DNA of 64,000 bases from Rhizobium leguminosarum bv. viciae USDA 2370 (GTDB taxonomy: Bacteria > Pseudomonadota > Alphaproteobacteria > Rhizobiales > Rhizobiaceae): NCBI RefSeq assembly GCF_002008365.1, contig NZ_MRDL01000054.1:186001-250000 (forward strand), in the 5' to 3' direction. Shown here in pieces: positions 33,903 to 42,640 of the stretch. The notes under the pieces were generated by a model. It was not told the origin of the DNA. It ran no database searches and was given only the letters and a program-made list of their open reading frames with translations. Position numbers and translations under genes: made by a program. Position 1 is the first letter of the stretch, and every line of letters begins with the position of its first letter.

Positions 33903-34280
33903 TCACTCAGCGCGGAAGACGAAGCGCGAATAGCCGAAAAAGCTGAAGACCATCGAGGCGAGGTTGGCGACCACCATGGCCGCAAGCGGCTGAAGTGCCG
34001 GCAGCGACAGCAGAAGGGCGCAATAGAGTCCGTAATTGACCAGCGCTGCCGTCACCCCGACCGAGCCGTAGCGGAAGCCTTCGGCGGCAAGCGAACGGCC
34101 GGTGCGATCGAAGGTGAAGCGCCGGTTGAATGCCCAGGTCGCCGCCATGGCGAAGGCGATCGCGACGAGCCGTGCTAGAAACGGCCCGAGCGGCGTCAGA
34201 TGGAGCAGCGCCGACAGGATGCCGGCATCGACGAGGAAGCCGATGCCGCCGGCAATAGTGAAGCGGATGAGCTTTTTCAT
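33903..34280 (-). CDS. GtrA-family membrane protein (putative flippase)
   Basis: A 125-residue protein with four predicted membrane helices. The GtrA signature is visible as IRFTIAGGIGFLVDAG at the start, AFAMAATWAFNRRFTF in the middle and RYGSVGVTAALVNYGLYCAL. GtrA proteins are thought to flip undecaprenyl-phosphate-linked sugars to the periplasm. Its ATG overlaps the stop of the GT2 gene by four bases (ATGA), so the two are made together. Confidence 0.9.
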   Translation of the reverse strand: MKKLIRFTIAGGIGFLVDAGILSALLHLTPLGPFLARLVAIAFAMAATWAFNRRFTFDRTGRSLAAEGFRYGSVGVTAALVNYGLYCALLLSLPALQPLAAMVVANLASMVFSFFGYSRFVFRAE

Positions 34281-35284
34281 GCCGCATCCGCCTTGCCGGG
34301 ACGGGCGCGCGATACCGGCCCTGCGTCGCTGAGCGGCGCCTTCAGCGCGCTCGGCCTCTCCAGGCCCATATAATGGATACGAAGCTGTTCGGCGCGGGCA
34401 CGCGCAACGGAATCCAGGATGACGCCGGCGGTAAACAGCATGAAGGATATCATCATCAGCGCCGTCGACAGCACCCAGGTCGGCATGCGGCTGACGAGAC
34501 CCGTCTCGAAATATTCCGCCAGCACCGGCGCCATGAAGCCGAGGCTCGCCAGCATGAAGGTGGCGCTGATTGCGCTGAAAAAGGCGAAGGGCCGGGTTTC
34601 CTTCATCAGCATCGCGAACATCCAGAGGATCTTGCCGCCGTCGCGGAACGTCGAAAGCTTGGAATGCGAGCCTTCCGGCCGGCGGCCGTAGTCGAGCTCC
34701 AGCTCGCTGACCGGCAGCTTCAGCCGGGAGGCATGCACGGACATCTCGGTTTCGATCTCGAAGCCGCCTGATACAGCCGGGAAACTCTTGACGAAGCGGC
34801 GCGAAAACGCGCGGTAGCCGGAGAAGATATCGGTGAAGTCAGGGCCGAAGATCATCCGGTAGAGCAGGTTGAAAAGCCGGTTTCCAATCGCATGGCCCTG
34901 ACGGCCGGCATCGTCATGCACGCCGCGGCGAGTGCCGACCACCATGTCGGCGCGCTCCGTCAGCAGCGTGCGCACCAGCTCTTCGGCATCCTCCGGCGCA
35001 TAGGTGCCGTCACCGTCGGCGATGATGTAGATGTCGGCATCGATATCGGCGAACATGCGGCGCACGACATGGCCCTTGCCCTGGCGCCGCTCGCGCACGA
35101 CATGCGCGCCGGCAAGCATTGCCTGCAGAGCGGTGCCGTCAGTGGAATTGTTGTCGTAGACATGGATCGCAGCATCGGGCAGCGTCGCCCGAAAGCCCTG
35201 GACGACAGGGCCGATCGTCGCCGCTTCATTATAGCAGGGAAGCAGGACGGCAATATTCAGATTGTCGGTACGCGATCGGGCCAT
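34277..35284 (-). CDS. GtrB/DPM1-like glycosyltransferase family 2
   Basis: A 335-residue membrane-associated transferase that would load a sugar from a nucleotide onto polyprenyl phosphate. The GT-A fold starts NIAVLLPCYNEAATIG. The metal-binding motif is IIADGDGTYAPEDAEE near residue 92, and the acceptor region is FTDIFSGYRAFSRRFVKSFP. Two C-terminal hydrophobic helices (about 235-265 and 275-300) anchor it. It is first in a two-gene run with the GtrA-type gene and divergent from the GT-C gene across 160 bp. Confidence 0.9.
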   Translation of the reverse strand: MARSRTDNLNIAVLLPCYNEAATIGPVVQGFRATLPDAAIHVYDNNSTDGTALQAMLAGAHVVRERRQGKGHVVRRMFADIDADIYIIADGDGTYAPEDAEELVRTLLTERADMVVGTRRGVHDDAGRQGHAIGNRLFNLLYRMIFGPDFTDIFSGYRAFSRRFVKSFPAVSGGFEIETEMSVHASRLKLPVSELELDYGRRPEGSHSKLSTFRDGGKILWMFAMLMKETRPFAFFSAISATFMLASLGFMAPVLAEYFETGLVSRMPTWVLSTALMMISFMLFTAGVILDSVARARAEQLRIHYMGLERPSALKAPLSDAGPVSRARPGKADAA

Positions 35285-35444
35285 GACTCTACTCGTTACA
35301 CTTAAAGCCGCGCCCAGCCTAAATCACGCGCCGTTAATAAGACCCTATGACGCAGGCAAAATCGGCAGCTGCCACAAACGGCTTTACACTTTCTTGATCG
35401 GCGGCGGCTAAGCTTCGCTATCTGGAAACGAACCGCTAACCACA

Positions 35445-37292
35445 ATGAACGCTGTGCAGCCGATCGCCCATGCATCCCCCGTGACCGACGCCCCCAGGGG
35501 CGGGGCACGCGGCCTGCTGACGCGTCTCTGGCCAACCGTCATCGCCTATAGCGTCATCCTTGCCGCCGCCATCCTCATCACCAAGCTTTCCGGTGCCACC
35601 GATTACGTCGGCCCCGACAATGACGACGGAATGCGTCTCGTCGAAGTTCGCGATTTTCTGGCTGGGCAGGGCTGGTTCGATCTGATGCAATACCGTCTCG
35701 GCCTCGACGGCGGCACGCTGATGCACTGGTCGCGGCTGATCGACCTGCCGATCGCCTCGCTGATCTGGTTCTTCGGCCTGTTTGTACCCCATGAGACGGC
35801 CGAGGCGCTGGCGCTCGGCGTCTGGCCGGTATCGCTCATCCTGCCCGCTATGCTCGCCATGGCGGTTGCCGGTCGGCGCATCGGCGGCGTTGCCGCCATG
35901 CACATCAGTCTCGGCTTGACCGGTCTTGCGATCTACACCGGAAACCGTTTCGCGCCGGGCGCCATCGATCATCACAATGCGCAGCTGGCTTTGGTCGCGA
36001 CGATGATCGCGATGCTGCTGGATCCCGAGCGTCGCGCCTGGAGTTATGCGGTCGCCGGCATCGCTGCAGCGGTTGCCATCGCCATCGGCGCCGAGACGAC
36101 ACCTTTCGTCGCCGCGGTCTGCCTGACCATTGCCCTGCTCTGGGCATGGGAGGGCGAAGATTTCGCTGCCGCCGCGAGGGCCTTCGGGCTGGCGCTGGCG
36201 ATTGCGATCAGCATCCTCTTCTTCGCAACAGTGCCGCCCCGGCTTTATTCGATGGTCACCTGCGACAATCTCTCGCTCGGCTATTACAGCCTGGCGGCGA
36301 TCGGCGGCGGGTTGCTGTTGTTTTCGGCGGTTTTTGCCAGCCGCCTGCGCCGGCCCCTGCGCTTTGCCGCGCTCGCCGTCGTCGGCGCCGGTGTTTTCGG
36401 TTCGGCGATCGTGATTGCACCGCAATGCCTGAGCGATCCGCTGGCCAGTCTCGATCCGATGCTGGTCGAGCTCTGGCTGAGGAATGTATCGGAAGCGCAG
36501 TCGTTTTTCGTTCTCGGGCGCACCGATCCCTTCTCGATCGGTGGCTTCTATGCGGCCGGCCTGTTCGGTATCGCCGTCTGCATCTTCCGCATCGTTCAGC
36601 GTGACCGCGTGCAGATCCACCTGATCCTGCTCTTCCCGCTGATGACGAGCTGGGCAATCGCACTGGTCCAGGTGCGCGGTTCCACGTTCTCGAACCTGAT
36701 CTCGATCCTGCCGCTTGCCCTGCTGATCATCGATATCAAGCGCATCTCCAACGGCGACAGCGAGAATGTCGCCGCCGCCTTCATCTATATCGTGACCGCG
36801 CTCGCCAGTGCTCCGGCCGCCTGGGCTGTCGGAGGTGGGTTTATCTCGCTGCAAATGGAGAATGCTGCCCAGAAGAAGGCAGCGAAGCCGGCAAAGGAAA
36901 TTTCCTGCACATCGCAAGCGGCGCTGGCGCCGCTCGCCGGGCTACCGGCCGGACTGATCTCCGCGCCGTCGGAAATGGGCGTGCCGATCCTCCGCTTCAC
37001 CAAGAACCGGGTTCTCTCCGCGCCCTATCATCGCAATCAGGGCGGCATGCTGACGGAACTGCATATCGGCATGGCGGAGCCGCAGGAGGCGGAAGCCTTC
37101 CTCAAGGGGACTGGCGTGACGGCGCTTGCCTTCTGCCCCGGCGACCTGCAGACGCGCGAGATCGCCAAGCTGAAGCCGGATGGGCTCTATGCGCAGCTCG
37201 GCACGGGGAATATCCCGCCCTATCTGGAACCGCTTCCGAAGGCGGCCGACGTGGGCGTGCAATTCTTTCGCTATCGGCCGGCGAAGAATTGA
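35445..37292 (+). CDS. Polytopic GT-C-type membrane protein (putative glycosyltransferase)
   Basis: A 615-residue membrane protein with about eleven to thirteen hydrophobic helices up to residue 470, then a C-terminal domain of about 150 residues likely in the periplasm. In the first external loop there is an acidic pair in YVGPDNDDGMRLVEVRDF, and later a GAIDHHNAQLAL segment. This resembles the DD/DHH pattern of STT3-like GT-C enzymes that use lipid-linked sugars. With the adjacent gtrA and GT2 genes it would complete a three-part module (load, flip, transfer). The acceptor is unknown. Confidence 0.75.
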   Translation: MNAVQPIAHASPVTDAPRGGARGLLTRLWPTVIAYSVILAAAILITKLSGATDYVGPDNDDGMRLVEVRDFLAGQGWFDLMQYRLGLDGGTLMHWSRLIDLPIASLIWFFGLFVPHETAEALALGVWPVSLILPAMLAMAVAGRRIGGVAAMHISLGLTGLAIYTGNRFAPGAIDHHNAQLALVATMIAMLLDPERRAWSYAVAGIAAAVAIAIGAETTPFVAAVCLTIALLWAWEGEDFAAAARAFGLALAIAISILFFATVPPRLYSMVTCDNLSLGYYSLAAIGGGLLLFSAVFASRLRRPLRFAALAVVGAGVFGSAIVIAPQCLSDPLASLDPMLVELWLRNVSEAQSFFVLGRTDPFSIGGFYAAGLFGIAVCIFRIVQRDRVQIHLILLFPLMTSWAIALVQVRGSTFSNLISILPLALLIIDIKRISNGDSENVAAAFIYIVTALASAPAAWAVGGGFISLQMENAAQKKAAKPAKEISCTSQAALAPLAGLPAGLISAPSEMGVPILRFTKNRVLSAPYHRNQGGMLTELHIGMAEPQEAEAFLKGTGVTALAFCPGDLQTREIAKLKPDGLYAQLGTGNIPPYLEPLPKAADVGVQFFRYRPAKN

Positions 37293-37315
37293 CGCCCGCA
37301 AGTTTCAAGGATGGA

Positions 37316-37424
37316 CTAAAGCATGTCGCGCAAAACTGTGCGGCGGCTTTGCGACAACGACATGCGTTTGAGATAAGGACCTAAAGCGCGAGGAGCAATC
37401 TGAACGATCGCGACGCGCTTTCAG
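37316..37424. repeat. Extragenic palindromes (AAAGCATGTCGCGC and AAAGCGCG families)
   Basis: Two units: AAGCATGTCG...CGACATGC at about 37320-37364, and AAAGCGCG...CGCGCTTT at about 37383-37420. Both are common Rhizobium intergenic forms. The second touches the stop of the small membrane-protein gene at 37421. Confidence 0.65.
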
Positions 37425-37666
37425 TGTGAGACACGCGTGGCGCGACGGAGGCGCTGATTGGCAAAGAGCCCGAGCACGAAGAGCATGAGGCCGCCATTAT
37501 AGCCGAGCACGGCATAGACGAACGCCAGAATGGACACTGGGCCGGGCGAGGTTATCGCCGCCAGCGCGAATGTCATTCCGATCAACGCGGCGACCAACGC
37601 GATCACGCCAGCCGAGCGCATTTGCCCGGCGCTGATGCCCAATGCTGCTGCTGTGAGAATAATCAT
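37421..37666 (-). CDS. Small hydrophobic membrane protein, unknown
   Basis: An 81-residue protein with two to three hydrophobic helices (about residues 3-33 and 40-70) and a basic C-terminus (NQRLRRATRVSH). The ATG at 37666 has GAAGGTGC eight bases upstream, and a longer start at 37720 is less likely. I do not recognise the family. It converges on the GT-C gene and is separated from it by repeats. Confidence 0.55.
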   Translation of the reverse strand: MIILTAAALGISAGQMRSAGVIALVAALIGMTFALAAITSPGPVSILAFVYAVLGYNGGLMLFVLGLFANQRLRRATRVSH

Positions 37667-38109
37667 TTCAGCACCTTCCCAGAGATAACGAGGGGAAGCA
37701 TAGGAAGCGCCAACTAACAAAGATTTACCGGCAGGCTTTGCCGAAAAGCCTTTGTATTGCGGTGGTTAGCAATCCCTTTCATGTGAAACGCATTGTCTAA
37801 CTATACGTTCCGCAACAAAACAGCTTTACTCGATTTTGTTGTTTGTCCACCTGGTTGCAACGAGTGCATGTGCAGGATGCGTTGAGACGAGCGCGCTCGA
37901 CGCAACGGCGACGAACCTCCCGCCAACGATTTCAACGGCCGGGAAAACCAAGCCCGCCCCCAATGCCGACCTTCCCGTTTACCGCTGATCGACATACAGC
38001 GCCGCGCGTCTTTTCAGACGCGCAAAGGACGCTGTAACATTTTGAATCTACGCATCGTGCTTTCCGAAAATCGATTCTGATTTTCGGGCCGATGCGTTAG
38101 AAAGGAGGG
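37667..38109. other. 443-bp gap before xseA
   Basis: There is no supported gene. The left part is relatively AT-rich. The right part is the composite repeat at 37996-38100. A purine-rich AAAGGAGGG just before xseA is its ribosome site. Confidence 0.5.
37996..38100. repeat. Composite extragenic repeat, copy 2 (right of gtr module)
   Basis: Reverse-oriented copy of 33801-33902: CAGCGCCGCGCGTC...GACGCGCAAAGGACGCTG, then ACGCATCG...CCGAAAATC/GATTTTCGG...CGATGCGT. Arms are conserved and loops differ. Confidence 0.8.
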
Positions 38110-39690
38110 ATGAGCAACGTCTTCGACAGCGATTCGCCGACCAACCTTGCCGAATATTCGGTTTCGGAGCTTTCCGGCTCGATCAAGCGCACCGTCGAAA
38201 CCGCCTTTGACCAGGTTCGCGTGCGCGGCGAGATCTCCGGCTATCGTGGGCCGCACTCCTCGGGCCATGCCTATTTCGCGCTGAAGGACGACCGCGCCCG
38301 CATCGAGGCCGTCATCTGGAAGGGCACCTTCTCGCGGCTGAAGTTCCGCCCGGAAGAAGGCATGGAGGTCATCGCCACCGGCAAGGTCACCACCTTTCCG
38401 GGCTCCTCGAAATATCAGATCGTCATCGAGACGCTGGAACCGGCCGGCGCCGGCGCGCTGATGGCGCTGATCGAGGAGCGCAAACGCAAGCTTGGTGCCG
38501 AGGGCCTGTTCGATGCCGCCCGCAAGAAGCGGCTGCCCTTCATGCCCAGCGTAATCGGCGTCGTTACCTCGCCGACCGGCGCCGTGATCCGCGATATCCT
38601 TCACCGCATCTCCGATCGTTTTCCCGTGCACGTCCTTGTCTGGCCGGTGAAGGTTCAGGGCGAGGGATCCGGCGAAGAGGTGGCGAACGCCATCCGCGGC
38701 TTCAACGCGCTGGAGCCGGCCGGCGCCATTCCGCGCCCGGATGTGCTGATCGTCGCGCGCGGTGGCGGCAGTCTGGAAGATCTCTGGAGCTTCAACGACG
38801 AAATCGTTGTGCGCGCGGCGGCCGAAAGCGAAATACCGCTGATCTCGGCCGTCGGCCATGAGACCGACTGGACGCTGATCGACTATGCCGCCGATGTCCG
38901 TGCTCCGACGCCGACAGGGGCTGCCGAAATGGCGGTGCCCGTCAAGGCCGAGCTCGAGGCGCAGGCCGCCGCTCTTGCCGCCCGCCTGCAGGGCTGCATG
39001 AACCGCCAGATGGATCAGCGCCGCCAGTCGGTGCGCGCCCTGATGCGGGCATTGCCGTCGCTCGATCAGCTTCTCGCCTTGCCGCGCCGGCGTTTCGACG
39101 AGGCGGCGACCGGCCTCGGCCGCGGGCTGGAGCTCAACACCATCAACAAGCGCCGCGGCTTCGAGCGCGTCGGCTCGCATCTGCGCCCCGATCTGCTGTC
39201 CGGCCGCATCGCCGAGCGCCGCCAGACGCTGAACGAGCGCATGGCCCGGGCCGAGCGCATGGTCGAGCGGCTGATCGACCGCTCGAAATCACGCGTTGAC
39301 CGCGCCGAAGCAATCCTCGCCTCGCTGCCTGCCCGGATGAAGACCCAGACCGACCGCGGCCGCGAACGCCTTGGCAATCTTTCGCGCCATGCCGATACGG
39401 CGATCCGCCACCAGCTGATCCGTGCGCGCGCCGAGCTTTCTTCGCAGGACCGCGTGCTGCAGTCGCTCTCCTATAAAAATGTGCTGAAGCGCGGCTACGC
39501 CGTCATTCGCGATGAGGATAACAGGCCGGTCTCGCAGGCTGCTCAACTCTCCGCCGGCATGGGCATCGCCATCGAATTCGCCGACGGTCGTGTCGGCGCC
39601 ATGACCACGGAAGGCGGCGCACCGCCGGCCGGTGCCAGGAAGCGCAGCGTAAGACCCGCAGAACCGCCGAAGCAGGGAAGCCTGTTCTGA
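38110..39690 (+). CDS. xseA: Exodeoxyribonuclease VII large subunit
   Basis: A 526-residue catalytic subunit of the enzyme that degrades single-stranded DNA. The N-terminal OB fold is about 18-115 (EYSVSELSGSIKRTVETAF and YFALKDDRARIEAVIW). The nuclease core is about 140-345, with GVVTSPTGAVIRDILHR, VARGGGSLEDLWSFND and the conserved GHETDWTLIDYAADVRAPTP. A long coiled coil follows to about 450, and the usual closing LKRGYAVIRDEDN lies near 470. Its C-terminus is longer than the E. coli form. The ATG has AAAGGAGGG upstream. The next gene starts two bases after the stop. Confidence 0.96.
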   Translation: MSNVFDSDSPTNLAEYSVSELSGSIKRTVETAFDQVRVRGEISGYRGPHSSGHAYFALKDDRARIEAVIWKGTFSRLKFRPEEGMEVIATGKVTTFPGSSKYQIVIETLEPAGAGALMALIEERKRKLGAEGLFDAARKKRLPFMPSVIGVVTSPTGAVIRDILHRISDRFPVHVLVWPVKVQGEGSGEEVANAIRGFNALEPAGAIPRPDVLIVARGGGSLEDLWSFNDEIVVRAAAESEIPLISAVGHETDWTLIDYAADVRAPTPTGAAEMAVPVKAELEAQAAALAARLQGCMNRQMDQRRQSVRALMRALPSLDQLLALPRRRFDEAATGLGRGLELNTINKRRGFERVGSHLRPDLLSGRIAERRQTLNERMARAERMVERLIDRSKSRVDRAEAILASLPARMKTQTDRGRERLGNLSRHADTAIRHQLIRARAELSSQDRVLQSLSYKNVLKRGYAVIRDEDNRPVSQAAQLSAGMGIAIEFADGRVGAMTTEGGAPPAGARKRSVRPAEPPKQGSLF

Positions 39691-39692
39691 CA

Positions 39693-40286
39693 ATGCGGAT
39701 CCTACTGGTACTTGCCCATCCACTGGAGGACAGTTTCGCCGCCTCGGTGGCGCGAACGGCCCGCGAAGCACTGGAAGCCTCCGGCCATGTCGTCGATCTG
39801 CTCGATCTCTACCGAGAAGATTTCGATCCGCGTCTTTCCGAAGCTGAACGCCGCGGCTATTTCGACGTGCCCTATGACACCTCAGCCGTTGCCGATACCG
39901 TTGTCCGCCTGAAGGCGGCCGATGGCCTGATCCTCGTCTTTCCGCAATGGTGGTTCAATTTCCCCGCCATTCTCAAGGGTTTCTTCGATCGTGTCTTCGC
40001 CCCCGGGGTCGCCTTCAGCCATGACGCCGCTGGCGGCCGTATCGTGCCGCAGCTTACCAATATTAGGCTGCTCTATGCGCTGACGACGACAGGCTCGCCC
40101 TGGTGGCTGGTGCGTCTCTATATGGGCGATCCGGTGCGCCGGCTCTTGAAGCGCGGCATCGCCGCCTTCTGCTCGAAGCGGCTGAATTTCAAGATGCTCA
40201 GCCTGCACGACATGGACCGCGCCACCGATGCAAAGCGGACGGTGCATCTCGATCGCGTGCGCAAGCTGCTATCGGCGATCCGCTAA
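39693..40286 (+). CDS. NAD(P)H oxidoreductase of the NQO1/MdaB flavodoxin type
   Basis: A 197-residue flavoprotein that reduces quinones by two electrons. It starts MRILLVLAHPLEDSFAASVA, as the NQO1/KefF family does, has the flavin-binding LILVFPQWWFNFPAILKGFFDRVF in the middle and RLLYALTTTGSP after it. The ATG lies two bases after the xseA stop, so it is probably translated from the xseA message. It may protect against quinone or redox damage. Confidence 0.9.
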   Translation: MRILLVLAHPLEDSFAASVARTAREALEASGHVVDLLDLYREDFDPRLSEAERRGYFDVPYDTSAVADTVVRLKAADGLILVFPQWWFNFPAILKGFFDRVFAPGVAFSHDAAGGRIVPQLTNIRLLYALTTTGSPWWLVRLYMGDPVRRLLKRGIAAFCSKRLNFKMLSLHDMDRATDAKRTVHLDRVRKLLSAIR

Positions 40287-40335
40287 AGCAATTCCAGCAA
40301 AAATGTGCAGTGGGTTTGCGTTCTAGCGCATGCTG
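40285..40335. repeat. Short extragenic repeat, AGCAATTCCAGCAAAA family
   Basis: AAAGCAATTCCAGCAAAAATG overlaps the end of the oxidoreductase gene and is followed by TTGCGTTCTAGCGCATGC. Related forms occur at 45990 and 61792. It is shorter and more diverged here. Confidence 0.45.
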
Positions 40336-40389
40336 CTGGGGCTGCGCGGTCTCGTCCTGAAGTATGATCCACGTCGCTTCGAAGTGTCA

Positions 40390-40455
40390 CCTGAGGCGTG
40401 CGCTCGCGCCAGCCTCATCCTCAGGTACCCCGGAGGGGCCTCGAAGGACGGGACT
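40390..40455. repeat. Extragenic palindrome, CCTCATCCT..AGG..TCGAAGGACG family
   Basis: CCTGAGG (40390) and CCTCAGG (40419) form an inverted pair, followed by CCCCGGAGGGGCCTCGAAGGACGG. This resembles a very common dispersed repeat of Rhizobiales genomes. Confidence 0.55.
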
Positions 40456-40493
40456 AGCCGCGCCAGCATTCTGTCAGCCCACGATGATGCCGC

Positions 40494-41747
40494 TCAGGCC
40501 CATTCGCCCTGCCGCATCACCGGAACCCGCGAGCCATCCGGCTTGAGGCCGTCGATATCGACCTTATCGGAGCCGATCATCCAGTCGATATGGATCAGGC
40601 TGGAATTACCGCCCTGCGCCTTGATCTGCTCCTGGCTCAGTGTCGCGCCATCGAGGAAGCATTTGGAATAGCACTGGCCGAGCGCGATGTGGCACGAGGC
40701 GTTTTCGTCGAACAGCGTGTTGTAGAACAGGATGCCGCTGGCCGAGATCGGCGAGGAATGCGGCACGAGCGCCACTTCGCCGAGCCGGCGTGCGCCCTCG
40801 TCGGTATCGAGCACCTTGTTCAAGACCTCTTCACCACGCGAGGCCCTGGCTTCGACGATGCGCCCGCCCTCGAAATGCACCTGGATATTGTCGATCAGCG
40901 TGCCCTGGTGCGAAAGCGGCTTGGTGCTCGACACATGGCCTTCGACGCGCAGCGCATGCGGCGTGGTGAAGACTTCTTCGGTCGGGATGTTCGGATTGCA
41001 GGTAATGCCGTTCTTGGCGGTGGAAGCGCCGCCATGCCATTCATGCCCGTCGGCAAGGCCGACCGTCAGGTCGGTGCCAGGTCCCTTGAAATGCAGCGAG
41101 GCGAAACGCTCGCCGTTCAGCCAGGTGGAGCGCTTGGCAAGATTGGCATTGTGTTCGGTCCAGGCGGCGACCGGATCGCTGACGTCGACGCGCGAGGCGG
41201 CAAAGATCGCCTTGGCGAGCTTGGCGATCGCGATCGGCTCCGGATCGTCGGGGAAGACCACCTTGGCCCAGGATGGGTTCGGATAGGAGACGATGTTCCA
41301 GTTGATGTCGAAATTCGAGATTTTTTCCAGCGCCGGCTTATAGGCGGTGGAATTGGCGCGATTGGCGCGGCCGACCTTGCCGGCATCCTGCTCGGATAGC
41401 AGCATCGGATTGTCGCCGGCGACCGCGAGACGGGCCGCCCCGTTGGCATAGGCCTTGGCCATGCCCTCGTAGAGCCAGCCGGAGGCGCGGTCAAAGCTCT
41501 CGTCGCTGCCATATTGATAGCGCGCCAGTGTCGTCTCCTCGTCGGAATAGAAGGCGGAGACCAGCCCTGCGCCGGCCTGATAGGCGTGCTTGGAGATCAG
41601 GCGAACCAGCGGCAGCGCCACGACAGGCGCGGTGATCACCAGATCCTGACCTTTCTGCAGTTGCAGCCCGACCTTGATGGCGACTTCCGCAAGCTTTTCC
41701 AGCTTGACGGGATCAACGGTGTTCTGGCTCTGGGGCATGAAAGTCAT
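40494..41747 (-). CDS. M29-family aminopeptidase (PepS/AmpS-like)
   Basis: A 417-residue cytosolic metallo-aminopeptidase. Metal ligands of the family are visible: the Glu in TEEVFTTPHALRVEG (near 250), the Glu in LGEVALVPHSSPIS (near 315), and the His in FDENASCHIALGQ (near 345). The His-x-Asp is in SSLIHIDWMIGSD (near 380). It releases N-terminal residues from peptides. An alternative ATG three codons in (41738) is possible. It stands alone and converges on the repeat-rich gap after the oxidoreductase gene. Confidence 0.93.
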   Translation of the reverse strand: MTFMPQSQNTVDPVKLEKLAEVAIKVGLQLQKGQDLVITAPVVALPLVRLISKHAYQAGAGLVSAFYSDEETTLARYQYGSDESFDRASGWLYEGMAKAYANGAARLAVAGDNPMLLSEQDAGKVGRANRANSTAYKPALEKISNFDINWNIVSYPNPSWAKVVFPDDPEPIAIAKLAKAIFAASRVDVSDPVAAWTEHNANLAKRSTWLNGERFASLHFKGPGTDLTVGLADGHEWHGGASTAKNGITCNPNIPTEEVFTTPHALRVEGHVSSTKPLSHQGTLIDNIQVHFEGGRIVEARASRGEEVLNKVLDTDEGARRLGEVALVPHSSPISASGILFYNTLFDENASCHIALGQCYSKCFLDGATLSQEQIKAQGGNSSLIHIDWMIGSDKVDIDGLKPDGSRVPVMRQGEWA

Positions 41748-41873
41748 GGTTCAACCTGCCTTCTGTCATCGACGGTGGGAGGCTGGAAGACTTAGACCCG
41801 TTTGCGGCGAAAATGAAGCGTATTGCCGCCGAATTGCACGCGGCCGGATATATGTCCGGCCGCCGGACGCGCT

Positions 41874-42557
41874 TCAGGCGGCGGCAGCTTGCCTGAGCAG
41901 GATTGAGTTATGCTTTTCGAGGAATTCCATCAGCCGCTGCGGGTAGTCCGCGCCGACGGCGGCCCTGACGCTCGCCCGCTCGGAGAGCGCCTTGCGCCAG
42001 CGCGCCACCCGCTCAAGCCCTTCGAAGATGCCGCTGTCGCCGAGCGTGTCGAAGAGATCGAAATACCGGAAGACCGGCGCGAAGCCGGCGTCGACGAGGC
42101 TGAAGTCGTTGCCGGCGAAATAAGGCCCATCCGTCAGCACACCCTCGAGCGTCGCGAATTTGGCGGTGAGCGCCTTGCGCTTGGCCTCCAGCGGGTCCGC
42201 ATCCTGTGCCGTCTCATAGCCCCAGAGATCGGAAAGCACGGACGAGCCGAATTCCATCCAGCCGCGATGGCGGGCACGCGTCAGCGGGTGTTTGGGATGC
42301 AGCGCGACGCCCGGCTGCGTTTCCTCCAGATATTCGCAGATGACGCTGCTTTCGAACAGCACCGCCTCGCTGCCGTCCTCTTCCTCGATCCGCAGCAGCG
42401 GCACCTTGCCGAGCGGCGAGATCTGCAGGAACCAGTCCGGCTTGTTGGCAAGATCGATGTTGATGCGCTCGAAGGGCACGTCCTTTTCGAGAAGCGCGAT
42501 CGCGGCGCGCTGCACATAGGGGCAGAGATGATGGCTGACGAGGGTAAGTTTGCTCAT
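41874..42557 (-). CDS. Glutathione S-transferase
   Basis: A 227-residue cytosolic transferase. The thioredoxin-like domain starts SKLTLVSHHLCPYVQRAAIA with a Cys-Pro-Tyr active-site pattern, as in beta/omega-like GSTs. The cis-proline is in PLGKVPLLR and the glutathione-binding ESSVICEYLEE is near residue 68. The helical C-domain covers about 90-220. The ATG has GGAGAC nine bases upstream. It is divergent from a marR gene, and two matching operators lie between them, so MarR probably represses it. It is likely for detoxifying electrophiles. Confidence 0.92.
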   Translation of the reverse strand: MSKLTLVSHHLCPYVQRAAIALLEKDVPFERINIDLANKPDWFLQISPLGKVPLLRIEEEDGSEAVLFESSVICEYLEETQPGVALHPKHPLTRARHRGWMEFGSSVLSDLWGYETAQDADPLEAKRKALTAKFATLEGVLTDGPYFAGNDFSLVDAGFAPVFRYFDLFDTLGDSGIFEGLERVARWRKALSERASVRAAVGADYPQRLMEFLEKHNSILLRQAAAA

Positions 42558-42579
42558 GACGGTCTCCATGCGGCGATGA

Positions 42580-42597
42580 TAGATGTAACTGCATCTA
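42580..42597. promoter_or_regulatory. MarR-type operator 1 in the GST/marR gap
   Basis: TAGATGTAACTGCATCTA is an inverted repeat, TAGATG-N6-CATCTA. It lies 23 bases before the GST start and pairs with a similar site at 42623-42640. Confidence 0.7.
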
Positions 42598-42622
42598 ATA
42601 TCGCTTGCGGCGGAATTCAAGA

Positions 42623-42640
42623 TAGATGTAATTGCATTTA
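42623..42640. promoter_or_regulatory. MarR-type operator 2, ending at the marR start codon
   Basis: TAGATGTAATTGCATTTA matches operator 1 in 16 of 18 bases. Its last base is the A of the marR ATG, so a bound repressor would cover the start of transcription and translation. Confidence 0.68.
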
